Origin: Nocardia sp. MH4
Lineage (GTDB): Bacteria; Actinomycetota; Actinomycetes; Mycobacteriales; Mycobacteriaceae
Length of the DNA: 64,000 nt
Reading direction: 5' to 3'
Assembly: GCF_019266065.1 (NCBI RefSeq)
Contig: NZ_LPNR01000097.1
Coordinates: forward strand, 1-64,000
The notes under the pieces are model-generated. The model saw only the letters and a program-made list of their open reading frames with translations, made no database searches and was not told the origin of the DNA. Positions within the stretch are counted from its first letter, which is position 1. Each line of letters begins with the position of its first letter. Positions 54,252 to 62,547 of this stretch are shown here, one piece after another. The translations under genes and the position numbers were made by a program.

Positions 54252-54728
54252 CTATTGCCGGGCGCGCCGCGCGGGAGCCGCCTCCACCGCGGTGGACAGA
54301 TGCCCCTCCACCAGCAGATTCAGCGCGCGAACCAAGGTCTCCCGCTCGCCTTTCGGCAACGATTCGAGCGCCGCCCGATGCACGCCGTCCACGATGTCGG
54401 CACTGCGCGCGGCCAGCTTCGCCCCCGCGGGCGTCACCGCGATGATGCGCGCGCGACGGTCGGTACTCGACGGCTTGCGCTCGGCCAGACCCGCCTTCTC
54501 CAGCGCGTCGACGGTGACGACCATGGTCGTCTTGTCCATGTCGCCGAGCTCGGCGAGCTGCGCCTGGGTCCGCTCGGCCTCGAGCGCGTGCACCAGCACG
54601 CAGTGCATGCGGGCCGTGAGCCCGATCTCGGCCAGCGCGGCCGCCATCTGGGTGCGCAGGACATGACTCGTACGGTCGAGCAGGAAGGACAGGTCGGGTT
54701 CGGTGCGCGTCGTCGCGAGGGCGGTCAT
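54252..54728 (-). CDS. MarR family repressor of the adjacent exporter
   Basis: A 158-residue winged-helix protein. The helix-turn-helix runs through AQLAELGDMDKTTMVVTVDAL and the wing KPSSTDRRARIIAVTPAG carries the DRR..xxT hallmark. MARHC-type Cys (ARMHCVLVHAL) near residue 43 might allow thiol sensing, but this is speculative. On the minus strand TATAGT lies 6 bases ahead of the ATG, suggesting leaderless transcription overlapping operator copy 2. It probably represses itself and the DHA2 exporter. Confidence 0.91.
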   Translation of the reverse strand: MTALATTRTEPDLSFLLDRTSHVLRTQMAAALAEIGLTARMHCVLVHALEAERTQAQLAELGDMDKTTMVVTVDALEKAGLAERKPSSTDRRARIIAVTPAGAKLAARSADIVDGVHRAALESLPKGERETLVRALNLLVEGHLSTAVEAAPARRARQ

Positions 54729-54737
54729 ACCGTCACT

Positions 54738-54759
54738 ATAGTTTTGTAATAGATAATCT
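54738..54759 (-). promoter_or_regulatory. MarR operator copy 2 (upstream of marR)
   Basis: Starts ATAGTTTTGT and ends AGATAATCT on the plus strand, includes the perfect half-palindrome AGAT-A-ATCT and overlaps ACTATAGT. It covers the presumed -10 of marR and mirrors copy 1. Confidence 0.6.
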
Positions 54760-54848
54760 GCATACCTCCACATCCGCGGGAATTTTTTCCGGACCACGGT
54801 CCGTTTAAGAGGTGGCCGGAGCAGACCGCATCCCGAGACGAGGTTCAC

Positions 54849-55859
54849 ATGGAACTGGGGCTGACCACCTTCGCCGAGCTGTACCCCACCGGCGATCGGC
54901 CCGCGCCGACCGCCGCCGAGCGGCTGCGCCAGGTCGTCGACGAGGCCGTCGCCACCGAGGCGGCGGGCCTGGACGTCTACGGCGTCGGCGAGCACCACCG
55001 CAAGGACTTCGCGGCGTCCTCGCCCGCCGTCGTCCTGGCGGCCGCGGCGGCGCGGACCGAGCGCATCCAGCTGACCAGCGCGGTCACCGTCCTCAGCTCC
55101 GACGACCCGGTCCGGGCGTATCAGGACTTCGCGACACTGGACGGGCTGTCGAACGGCCGGGCCGAGCTGATGGCCGGGCGCGGCTCGTTCACCGAGTCGT
55201 TCCCGCTGTTCGGCTACGACCTCGCCGACTACGACGACCTGTTCGAGGAGAAGCTGGCGCTGCTACTGCGGCTGCGCGAGGAAGAGCCGGTGACGTGGTC
55301 GGGCCGGTTCCGCGCGCCGCTGCGGGACGCGACCGTCTACCCGCGCACCGACGACCGGCCGCTGCCGGTCTGGATCGCGGTCGGCGGTAGTCCGGAGTCG
55401 GTGATCCGCGCCGGCCTGCTCGGCCTGCCGCTGGCGATCGCGATCATCGGCGGTCAGCCGGCCAGGTTCACACCGCTGGTCGAGCTGTATCACCGCGCGC
55501 TCGCCGAGGGTGGCCACGAGAAGCAGCCGGTGGCGGTGCACGCGCACGGCTATGTGGCCGATACCGACGAGCAGGCGGTGGCCGATTTCTACGCGCCGTA
55601 CGCGCTGGCCATGTCCACCATCGGTCGCGAACGCGGCTGGGGCCCGATGACCCGCGAGCAGTTCGACGCCTTACGTTCGCAGAGCGGTTCACTGTTCGTC
55701 GGCACGCCGGACTACGTGGCGGGCAAGATCGCCGAGGTCCGCGACACCCTCGGCCTCGACCGGTTCATGCTGCACACCAGCGTCGGCACGCTCCCGCCGG
55801 AGCAGGTCCTGCACAGCATCGACCTGCTCGGGACGAAGGTCGCCCCGCAGGTGCGCTGA
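54849..55859 (+). CDS. Luciferase-like (LLM) flavin monooxygenase/F420 oxidoreductase
   Basis: A 336-residue TIM-barrel protein. It has MELGLTTFAELYP at the start, DVYGVGEHHRKDFAASSP (the GEHH motif of alkanal-monooxygenase-like proteins), LTSAVTVLSSDDPVRAYQDF, GRAELMAGRGSFTESFPLFG and VWIAVGGSPESVIRAGLLGL. These define the LLM group annotated as FMN- or F420-dependent oxidoreductases. The substrate cannot be predicted. CGAGG lies 5 bases before the ATG. It stands divergent from marR without a copy of the operator next to it beyond the shared region. Confidence 0.88.
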   Translation: MELGLTTFAELYPTGDRPAPTAAERLRQVVDEAVATEAAGLDVYGVGEHHRKDFAASSPAVVLAAAAARTERIQLTSAVTVLSSDDPVRAYQDFATLDGLSNGRAELMAGRGSFTESFPLFGYDLADYDDLFEEKLALLLRLREEEPVTWSGRFRAPLRDATVYPRTDDRPLPVWIAVGGSPESVIRAGLLGLPLAIAIIGGQPARFTPLVELYHRALAEGGHEKQPVAVHAHGYVADTDEQAVADFYAPYALAMSTIGRERGWGPMTREQFDALRSQSGSLFVGTPDYVAGKIAEVRDTLGLDRFMLHTSVGTLPPEQVLHSIDLLGTKVAPQVR

Positions 55860-55872
55860 CCTCCCCGAGCGC

Positions 55873-56481
55873 CTACTCGAGCGCCGCGTCCAGCTCGCCC
55901 CGGCGGGCGGCGCGGCGTTCGCGACGCCGGCGCAGGTAGCGGCGGATGCGGCTGGCACAGGCGTAGACCACCCACAATCCGATCGCCAGCGAGACGGCGG
56001 CGATCACCGCGGCCAGCACGGGGAAGAACACCGCGAGGGTGATGACGCCGCCGACGCCCAGGTCTTCGGCGGTACTCACCGCGATATTGGTGACCGGTTC
56101 CGGCGAGGTGTTGATCGCCATCCGGGTACCGGCTTTGACGATGTGGCTGGCCAGGGCCGTCGTGCCGCCGACCGCCGCGGCGAACAGCGTGGGCAGCGAG
56201 TCGTCCTGCCCGGCGATCAAGGCCGCCACCACCGCTCCGGACGCGGGCCGCACGACGGTGTGCACGGCGTCCCAGAACGAATCCAGATACGGGATCTTGT
56301 CGGCCACGGCCTCGATCACGAAGAGGATGGCAGCGGCGACGAGCACATCGGTGCGTTCGAGCCCGGGCGGCACGTCCTCGGCCCAGCCGATCCGCCCGAA
56401 GAATCCGAGCAGGAACACCACCGCGTACGCGTTGATCCCGCTGGCCCAGCCCGCGGTGAAGATCAGAGGTAGCACCGACAC
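55873..56481 (-). CDS. DUF4126 membrane protein
   Basis: A 202-residue integral membrane protein with about 4-5 helices. The DUF4126 features are TAGWASGINAYAVVFLLGFFG at the N-terminus, VIEAVADKIPYLDSFWDAVH (the conserved E..aDKiP-lDs-WD motif), VRPASGAVVAALIAG and GGTTALASHIVKAGTR. The C-terminal tail is Arg-rich and probably cytoplasmic. Function unknown. It is divergent from the DUF1772 gene, and the 155-bp gap contains the CTAGC palindrome array. Confidence 0.86.
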   Translation of the reverse strand: MSVLPLIFTAGWASGINAYAVVFLLGFFGRIGWAEDVPPGLERTDVLVAAAILFVIEAVADKIPYLDSFWDAVHTVVRPASGAVVAALIAGQDDSLPTLFAAAVGGTTALASHIVKAGTRMAINTSPEPVTNIAVSTAEDLGVGGVITLAVFFPVLAAVIAAVSLAIGLWVVYACASRIRRYLRRRRERRAARRGELDAALE

Positions 56482-56549
56482 CTGCTCAGCGTAGGCCCGT
56501 CCACCGACTCCGCGCGGCCGCCGAGCGGCGCTGCGACAGCGCTCCGAAA

Positions 56550-56614
56550 TCTAGCATCGCTAGACACGCTAGCGCTCGAATGTTACCGTTGCTCTCGCTT
56601 CTAGCGACGCTAGA
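56550..56614. promoter_or_regulatory. Triple CTAGC palindrome operator array
   Basis: TCTAGC-ATC-GCTAGA (56550-56564) and TCTAGC-GAC-GCTAGA (56600-56614) are perfect 6+3+6 palindromes whose centres are 50 bp apart. A smaller palindrome CGCTAGCG (56567-56574) lies between. Flanking AAA/TTT makes the outer two an 18-bp inverted pair. The array precedes the DUF1772 ribosome site and probably controls the DUF1772-PPOX pair, and possibly DUF4126. Confidence 0.65.
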
Positions 56615-56636
56615 TTTCACGAAGAGGGAGCCCGCC

Positions 56637-57113
56637 ATGCTCGTTGTCACCGGCCAGATCATCGCCACCGTCGCCGTCCTCGCCAATGCCGTCGTCTACG
56701 GCACCGATGTCTGCGGTGCCGTGATCATGCGGTCCGTCTACCGCAAGCTCGATGACGCGACCGTGACCGTGAGCGCGGGGTGGGGTCACTACTACGGCGA
56801 CAAGCGCATGCCGATCGCCGGGGTGGGCGGGGTGGTCACCGCGGTACTCACGCTGGTGATCGCGCTGTCGGCCGGCCAGCTCGGCGCCGCTGTCGCGGCC
56901 GGGATCTCGGTGGCCGCGCTGCTGACCTGGCTCGCCTTCTATGTCCGCGTCGCCAAGCCGATCAATTCCCAGCAGACCGCCGCCGCGCTCAGCGGCGTCA
57001 TTCCGGCCGATGCCCGTGCGCTGCAGGACAAGTGGGACAGCATCCTGAAGTACCGGGTCACCTTGCAGTTCATCGCCATCGCCGGCCTGTGCGCCGCGCT
57101 GATCCTGTTCTGA
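56637..57113 (+). CDS. DUF1772-type membrane protein
   Basis: A 158-residue protein with four hydrophobic helices: IIATVAVLANAVVYGTDVCG, VGGVVTAVLTLVIALSAG, AVAAGISVAALLTWLAFYV and VTLQFIAIAGLCAALILF. WGHYYGDKRMPIAG and PINSQQTAAALSG resemble the DUF1772/anthrone-oxygenase-like family. No enzymatic role is shown here. ATG 56637 has GAGGGAG upstream; the frame is open from 56580 but that would start inside the operator array. It is followed after 35 bp by a PPOX gene in apparent operon. Confidence 0.8.
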   Translation: MLVVTGQIIATVAVLANAVVYGTDVCGAVIMRSVYRKLDDATVTVSAGWGHYYGDKRMPIAGVGGVVTAVLTLVIALSAGQLGAAVAAGISVAALLTWLAFYVRVAKPINSQQTAAALSGVIPADARALQDKWDSILKYRVTLQFIAIAGLCAALILF

Positions 57114-57148
57114 CCGCACCGACATCGCAGACACCGAGGAGTACCGAG

Positions 57149-57547
57149 ATGACCTTCACCATCAATGAACAGCAGTTCCTCGCCGAGGCGGGAATCGGCA
57201 GGCTGGCCACGGTGTCGCCCGACGGCGTCGTCCAGAACAACCCCACCAACTATCGCGTGAACGCCGACGGCACCATCGACATCGGCGGCATGCGGATGCG
57301 AACCAGTCGCAAGTACCGCAATGTCGAAGCGGGCAGCCGGGTCTCGTTCGTCGTCGACCAACAGGTCTCGGCCGAGCCCTACGTGATCCGCGGCATCGAG
57401 GTGCGCGGCAAGGCGGTGGCACTCGAGGACGAGGAGCCGCCGTTCCCGCACCAGGAACGCGTGGTCCTCCGAATCCACCCCGACCGGGTCATCTCCTGGG
57501 GCATCGGCGGTGGATCCTTCGACTTCACCAGCCGCCGCCCGGAATAG
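57149..57547 (+). CDS. PPOX-class F420-dependent protein
   Basis: A 132-residue split-barrel protein starting MTFTINEQQFLAEAGIGRLA, then ATVSPDGVVQNNPTNYRVN, RTSRKYRNVEAGSRVSFVVD (cofactor-binding basic stretch) and YVIRGIEVRGKAVAL, ending ISWGIGGGSFDFTSR. This C-terminal pattern matches TIGR04023-type PPOX F420-dependent proteins. It likely reduces a small molecule with F420H2 or FMN. GAGGAG precedes the ATG. It is downstream of DUF1772 and presumably under the same operator array. Confidence 0.88.
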   Translation: MTFTINEQQFLAEAGIGRLATVSPDGVVQNNPTNYRVNADGTIDIGGMRMRTSRKYRNVEAGSRVSFVVDQQVSAEPYVIRGIEVRGKAVALEDEEPPFPHQERVVLRIHPDRVISWGIGGGSFDFTSRRPE

Positions 57548-57603
57548 CCTGGCTCCTCCGCGCCGCCTCGCCGAGACCGGGGCGGCGCGGTTAGCGTGGT
57601 GGG

Positions 57604-58452
57604 ATGGCCAGTGCAGCATCCACCCACCGTCGCGAGCAGCTCCGCGACTTCCTGCGGTCGCGGCGGGAACGGGTCGGGCCGACGGACGTCGGACTACCGG
57701 CGGCGGGTCGGCGCCGCACCCCGGGATTGCGGCGCGAAGAGGTCGCGATGCTGGCCGGGGTTGGGGTGTCTTGGTACACGTGGCTCGAGCAGGGGCGCGA
57801 CATCACGGTCTCGGGGGAAGTCCTCGATGCGGTGGCGGGCGTGCTCCGGTTGAGTGTGCCGGAGCGGGCGCATCTGTACCTGCTCGCCGGGCTCAACCCT
57901 CCGCCCCCGAGCGCCACGCCGGGGACCGAGGTGACGGTCGAGATCCGGCAGCTGATCGACGGCTGGGAACGTGGGCCCGCCGTGGTGCGGGACCGGTACT
58001 GGAACATCCTGGCGTTCAATGCCCTCGCCGGGCGGGTATTCGGCTGCGACGACGGCGAACCGCACAACTGCCTGATCACCTTCTTCACCAGCCGGCGGTA
58101 TCGTGGACTGCCCGAGCTGTGGGACGCCGCGGCGCCGGGGGTCGTCGCGGCCTATCGCGCCGACGCCGCCCTCGCCCCACACGATGACGAATTCCACCGG
58201 GTGGCACGCGAACTCGCCGCCGCCGAGCCCGACTTCGCGCGACTGTGGGAACGGCACGAGGTCGGCGTGCCCGCCCAAGCCGTCAATGCCCTGCACCATC
58301 CCGAAGTCGGCGAGTTGTTCTTCGACGCGACCACGCTGACCGTCGCCGACCACCCGAATTGGTCTGTCGTGCTCTACAACCCGAAGCCGGGCACCGACAC
58401 CGACGAACGGCTCGCCCGCCTGCCGCGTCTGCGCCTGACCGAATCCGCCTGA
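57604..58452 (+). CDS. XRE/MmyB-type transcriptional regulator
   Basis: A 282-residue regulator. The Cro/C1 helix-turn-helix spans ~35-90: RRTPGLRREEVAMLAGVGVSW followed by YTWLEQGRDI, the RTPGLRREEVA signature of MmyB-like regulators. The C-terminal ligand domain (~105-270) has VVRDRYWNILAFNALAGRVFG and LHHPEVGELFFDATTL, which in this family binds a fatty acid-like ligand. It follows the PPOX gene by 56 bp and could regulate it or the SDR downstream; a TTAGCG stretch precedes the ATG but no clear ribosome site. Confidence 0.9.
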   Translation: MASAASTHRREQLRDFLRSRRERVGPTDVGLPAAGRRRTPGLRREEVAMLAGVGVSWYTWLEQGRDITVSGEVLDAVAGVLRLSVPERAHLYLLAGLNPPPPSATPGTEVTVEIRQLIDGWERGPAVVRDRYWNILAFNALAGRVFGCDDGEPHNCLITFFTSRRYRGLPELWDAAAPGVVAAYRADAALAPHDDEFHRVARELAAAEPDFARLWERHEVGVPAQAVNALHHPEVGELFFDATTLTVADHPNWSVVLYNPKPGTDTDERLARLPRLRLTESA

Positions 58453-58665
58453 CCCACGACGCCCTTCCCGCCGGCACGCTCGCGGCGGAACCCGTGGCAC
58501 CACGGAACGCCGTCCGGCATCGCGCAGTCGGCGGGTGGCCGAACCGACAGCGAGCACGCCGTAGCCACACACGATCCGTGCCGCCGGGGGCGCCGAGCCT
58601 GGTGGTTGCACACCCCGGATAACTGCGCACTGTCTACGCGGCGCGTCGACGGCCACGCTGAATCC

Positions 58666-59430
58666 ATGACGCACAACAGTTCTCGATTCGACGGCAAGAC
58701 GGCGCTGATCACCGGCGGCACCAGTGGCATGGGTCTGGCGACCGCGCGCCGGCTGCTCGCCGAAGGGGCCGAGGTCGTGGTGACCGGGCGCGACAAGGGC
58801 AGGCTGGACGCGGCGGTGGCCGAGCTCGGGGCGCGGGCACACGGCATCGCGGGCGATGTCACCGATCTCGACGACCTGGACACTCTGGTGGCCGCCCTCG
58901 CCGCTCGCTACGGCCGCCTCGACGTGGTCTTCGCCAATGCGGGCATCGGCTCGTTCCAGCCGATCGACCAGGTCACCGGCGCGTTGTTCGACGAGGTGAT
59001 CGCCGCCAACGTCAAGGCCGCGTTCTTCACCCTCCAGAAGACGTCGCCGCTGCTGCCCGAGCACGCCGCGATCGTCATCAACGCCTCCTTCGGCCTGCAC
59101 CGCGGCGTCCCCGGCGCCGCGCTGTACTCGGCGAGCAAGGCCGCTGTCCACAACCTGACCCGCACGCTCGCCGCCGAATGGGCGCCGCGTCGGATCCGCG
59201 TGAACTCGGTCAGCCCCGGCTATATCGACACCCCGGCCTTGCGCGCCGAACTCTCCGACGCCGCCCAGGCAGGTGTCGCGGGCCTGTCCCCCGCCGGTCG
59301 AGTGGGCACCGCCGATGATGTCGCCGCCGCCGTCGCCTTCCTGGCTTCCGCCGACGCCGCCTACGTCAACGGCCACGACCTGCGCGTCGACGGCGGCCTC
59401 ACCGCCGTCGACGCCGCCGCCCTCCTGTGA
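58666..59430 (+). CDS. Short-chain dehydrogenase/reductase
   Basis: A 254-residue classical SDR. It has ALITGGTSGMGLATARRL (TGxxxGxG), VVVTGRDKGRL with Arg at the end of beta-2 suggesting NADP(H), GDVTDLDDLDTL, VFANAGIGSF (NAG), INASFGLHRGVPGAALYSASKAAV (Ser, Tyr-x3-Lys) and VNSVSPGYIDTPA. It reduces or oxidises an unidentified alcohol/carbonyl. MmyB-type XRE genes are often paired with SDRs they regulate. The 213-bp gap upstream probably contains its own promoter (TTGCAC at 58606). Confidence 0.92.
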   Translation: MTHNSSRFDGKTALITGGTSGMGLATARRLLAEGAEVVVTGRDKGRLDAAVAELGARAHGIAGDVTDLDDLDTLVAALAARYGRLDVVFANAGIGSFQPIDQVTGALFDEVIAANVKAAFFTLQKTSPLLPEHAAIVINASFGLHRGVPGAALYSASKAAVHNLTRTLAAEWAPRRIRVNSVSPGYIDTPALRAELSDAAQAGVAGLSPAGRVGTADDVAAAVAFLASADAAYVNGHDLRVDGGLTAVDAAALL

Positions 59431-59537
59431 ACGACACCTGGTCGGACGCCGGCGCGAGGCCACCGTCTCCCGCGGAGGTCCCCCGGGTCGGTTCCCGGTG
59501 GCGGTGACGGCTGGCGCCCGCCTCGTACCGGAACGGA

Positions 59538-60335
59538 TCAGCGCAGCGCGGCCCGTCCCCGCACCCGACCGAGGACGACCAGGACCACCAATGTCACGAC
59601 GACGAGGACCGTGGTCCCGGCCGCGGCGTCGAACACTTCGCCGCGGTCGGTCTGGGCGAAGATGCTGACGGGCAACGTCTTCCAGGTGGCCGGGTAGACC
59701 ATGATCGTCGCGCCCAGCTCACCCATGGACAGCGCGACGGCCAGACCGGCCGCCGCCCCGAGGGCGGGCAGCAGCAACGGCAGGGTGATCTGGCACAGCA
59801 CACGTACCGGCCCGGCGCCGAGGGATTCGGCGGCCTGCCGGTACGCCGGGTCGAGCCGGTCCAGCGCGGCGGACACCGCGCTGAACGCGTACGCCAGCAC
59901 CAGCACCGCGTGCGCCACGATCACGATCCACTTGGTGCCGCCGAGCAGCAGCGGGCGCTCGTTGAACGCGATGAGCACACCGAGGCCGACCGCGACCGAG
60001 GGCACCGCGACCGGCAGGTGGAACACCGCGTCGGTCACCCGGCGCAGCCAGGCCGGCGCTTCCCGCGAGGCGAGCGCGGCCCAGGTGCCGAGGACCAGCG
60101 AGATCGCCCCGGCCAGCAGGGCGGTCTGCAGGCTCACCGACAGACTGGCGGCCTGCTCGCCGGTGAGCGCGTTGCCGATCGTGGTGAAGCCGAGGTCCGA
60201 GGGCAGCGGGCCGGTCCAGCTACCGGCCAAGGCGGCGGCGACCACCGTGGCGATCGGGGCGACGAACACCACCGCGACCACCAGCCCGAACACGCCGAGC
60301 ACCAGGGCCTTTCCCCGAGGAGTCCACACGAGCAC
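59538..60335 (-). CDS. ABC importer permease 2 (aminoethylphosphonate/iron class)
   Basis: A 265-residue inner-membrane permease with about six TM helices and the cytoplasmic EAA loop AAESLGAGPVRVLCQITLPL-LLPAL. GVLIAFNERPLLL and SMGELGATIMVYPATWKTLPV resemble PhnV/FbpB-type permeases. I use GTG 60335, 7 bases after GAAGGGGG; a TTG at 60341 that overlaps the upstream stop is the alternative. It forms the translocation channel with the upstream permease, 2 bp away. Confidence 0.87.
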   Translation of the reverse strand: MLVWTPRGKALVLGVFGLVVAVVFVAPIATVVAAALAGSWTGPLPSDLGFTTIGNALTGEQAASLSVSLQTALLAGAISLVLGTWAALASREAPAWLRRVTDAVFHLPVAVPSVAVGLGVLIAFNERPLLLGGTKWIVIVAHAVLVLAYAFSAVSAALDRLDPAYRQAAESLGAGPVRVLCQITLPLLLPALGAAAGLAVALSMGELGATIMVYPATWKTLPVSIFAQTDRGEVFDAAAGTTVLVVVTLVVLVVLGRVRGRAALR

Positions 60336-60337
60336 GA

Positions 60338-61234
60338 TCAATCCCCCTTCGGGCGAGCGGTGAACCGGGCGAAGACGAGCCGGTAGGTCAGGTACAGGGA
60401 GAGCGAGAGCAGCACCTGCACCGAGGCCAGCACCGCGGCGCCGGGCAGATCGAAGGTGACGATGCCGCGGGTGTAGATCAGCGCGGGCAGCGTGATCACC
60501 CCCTTCGCCCCGGTGAACAGCACGATGCCGAACTCGTTGAGCGTCAGCAACAGGACCAGGCTGCCGCCCGCCGCGAGCGCGGGCCACGCCTCGGGCAGCA
60601 CCACCTGCCGCAGCACCCGCCACGGCGAGGCGCCCAGACTGGCGGCCACGTCGAGCTGTTCGCGCGGCAGCTGCGCGAACGCGGCCAGCACCGGCCGCAC
60701 CACGAACGGCGTGAAATAGGTGATCTCGGCCAGGATCACCCCGAGCGGTGTGGTGAGGAAATCGACGACCGGCTGGGTCGCGCCGGTCAGCTCGGCCAGC
60801 AGGGCGTTCACCGCGCCCGCCGTGCCGTAGAGGAAGGTGAACGCGAGGGTGATCAGGAACGAGGGCAGCGTCAGGATGGTGTCGATGAGCCTGCCGACCA
60901 GGCCCGCACCGGGAAACGGGACGAACGCGAGCACGATCGCCAGGAACGTCCCGAGCACCAGGCAGCCCGCGGTCGCGCAGACGGCGATGGACACGGTGCG
61001 CCACAACGCGTCCCGGAACGACTCCGAGCCAAGCACCGAGGTCCACACCTCGGTGCCACGCCCGGCCGGGGTCCGCGTCGACTCGGTGAGCACCCGCAGA
61101 ATCGGGTAGCCGGCGACGCCGAGCACGACCAGCACCGGGGGCAGGGTCCACAGGATCGGCAGCCAGGAGCGCGGCGAGCCGGATGCTGTCGGTGCCGCGG
61201 CGGGGACGGGCGGATCGAGGACGGGAGTGCTCAC
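60338..61234 (-). CDS. ABC importer permease 1 (aminoethylphosphonate/iron class)
   Basis: A 298-residue permease. After a Pro/Ala-rich N-terminus (1-25), six TM segments follow, beginning PILWTLPPVLVVLGVAGYPIL. The EAA loop is VAASLGASPWRVLRQVVLP-EAWPAL. DTILTLPSFLITLAFTFLYG and LLTLNEFGIVLFTGAKGVITL are typical of PhnU/FbpB-type components. GTG 61234 follows GGAGG with 5-base spacing; the open frame upstream to 61354 overlaps the ATPase gene and is discarded. The ATPase ends 67 bp upstream. Confidence 0.88.
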   Translation of the reverse strand: MSTPVLDPPVPAAAPTASGSPRSWLPILWTLPPVLVVLGVAGYPILRVLTESTRTPAGRGTEVWTSVLGSESFRDALWRTVSIAVCATAGCLVLGTFLAIVLAFVPFPGAGLVGRLIDTILTLPSFLITLAFTFLYGTAGAVNALLAELTGATQPVVDFLTTPLGVILAEITYFTPFVVRPVLAAFAQLPREQLDVAASLGASPWRVLRQVVLPEAWPALAAGGSLVLLLTLNEFGIVLFTGAKGVITLPALIYTRGIVTFDLPGAAVLASVQVLLSLSLYLTYRLVFARFTARPKGD

Positions 61235-61301
61235 CGCGCCGCCTCCAGCGCACCGCGCCGCGTCGCCACGCGCCGCTCCCCGGGGTCGACCGTCGTCGCG
61301 C

Positions 61302-62519
61302 TCATGACGCGTCCGCCGGACCGGCGGCGACGGAACCGGGTGTCCCCCGGACACTCTCGCCGACGCTGTTCGGGATCAGGACCCCCGCCGGGTCGGGCAG
61401 GCGCACGCCGACCGCCGCGCCGACCTCGGTGGTGAAGTGCCCCGGGACATCGACGGCCAGCTCCCCCGGCAGCCCGTCGACCGCCAGCTCGACCCGGGTC
61501 GACGCACCGCGCCACACCGAGGTCAGCACGGTGGCCCGCAGGGCGTCCCGGTCGCCGGTCGCGCCGAGGGTGATGGTGTGCGGCCGAAGACACAGCAGCG
61601 CCTCGTCGTTCGGCGCCCAGTCGGCTCGGCCGACACCGGGCTGCGGGGCCTGCGCGCGCAGTGTGGCGGTGCCCGCGGTGACCAGCGCCGCCGTGCCGGT
61701 GACGTGGTTGACGGTGCACGGCACCAGGTTCGCGCCACCCAGGAAGGCGGCGGTGAAATCGGTGGGCGGTCGCTGCCACAGGTTCTCGGCGGTATCGACG
61801 TCGACCAGCCGGGCATCGCGCATCACCGCGATCCGGTCGGCCAGCGCCAGCGCCTCGGCCTGATCGTGGGTGACGTAGAGCATCGCGGTGTCGGGCAGGG
61901 CCTTGCGGAGTCGCTGCAGTTCACCGAGCATCGAGTGGCGTAGCTGCGCGTCGAGCGCGGCCAATGGCTCGTCCAGCAACAGCACCGCGGGCCGGATGGC
62001 CAGCGCACGGGCGATCGCCACCCGCTGCTGCTGCCCACCGGACAGTTCCCGCGGCAGCCGCCGGGCGTAGCCGGCCATCCCGACCATCTCGAGCGCCTCG
62101 GTGACCCGCGCGCCGATCTCGGCTCGCGGCACCCGCTGCGACTTCAGCCCGAAGGCGACATTGCCGTGCACGCTCAGGTGCGGGAACAGCGCGTAGGACT
62201 GGACGACGACCCCGATCCCGCGCTTGGCGGGCGACAGATCGGTGACCTCGCGCCCGGCCAGCCGGACCGCGCCCGAGGTGGGCCGGACGAAACCGGCCAG
62301 CGCCTTGAGCGCGGTCGACTTGCCCGACCCGCTCGGGCCAAGCAGCGCGACGGTCTCGCCGACGGCGACGCGCAGGGTGAAATCGGTCAGCGCGACCGCG
62401 GCCTTGCGGCCCCGGCCGTAGCTGACCCCGACCCGGTCGAACACGATCGCCGGTTCGTTCGTGGCCGACCCGGTGCGGGCGGCGGTAGCGGACTTCGTGC
62501 GGAGGTCACCGTCGGACAT
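61302..62519 (-). CDS. ABC importer ATP-binding protein
   Basis: A 405-residue ATPase of the CUT/POPT class with a C-terminal TOBE regulatory part. Walker A LLGPSGSGKSTALKAL, Q-loop GVVVQSYALFPHL, signature LSGGQQQRVAIARAL, Walker B AVLLLDEPLAALDA, and switch His YVTHDQAEAL. It is longer than FbpC-type iron ATPases (about 350 residues) owing to the TOBE region (~260-390). It energises import of the ligand of the adjacent binding protein. It begins 28 bp after the binding protein stop. Confidence 0.92.
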   Translation of the reverse strand: MSDGDLRTKSATAARTGSATNEPAIVFDRVGVSYGRGRKAAVALTDFTLRVAVGETVALLGPSGSGKSTALKALAGFVRPTSGAVRLAGREVTDLSPAKRGIGVVVQSYALFPHLSVHGNVAFGLKSQRVPRAEIGARVTEALEMVGMAGYARRLPRELSGGQQQRVAIARALAIRPAVLLLDEPLAALDAQLRHSMLGELQRLRKALPDTAMLYVTHDQAEALALADRIAVMRDARLVDVDTAENLWQRPPTDFTAAFLGGANLVPCTVNHVTGTAALVTAGTATLRAQAPQPGVGRADWAPNDEALLCLRPHTITLGATGDRDALRATVLTSVWRGASTRVELAVDGLPGELAVDVPGHFTTEVGAAVGVRLPDPAGVLIPNSVGESVRGTPGSVAAGPADAS

Positions 62520-62547
62520 CGTCTACTCCCTTACAGCACAGCCGGAT

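Noticed and set aside
59538..61253. A 571-residue fused permease
   Set aside because: The frame is open through the preceding permease gene, but the real start follows GAAGGGGG near 60335 and the upstream part lacks homology.
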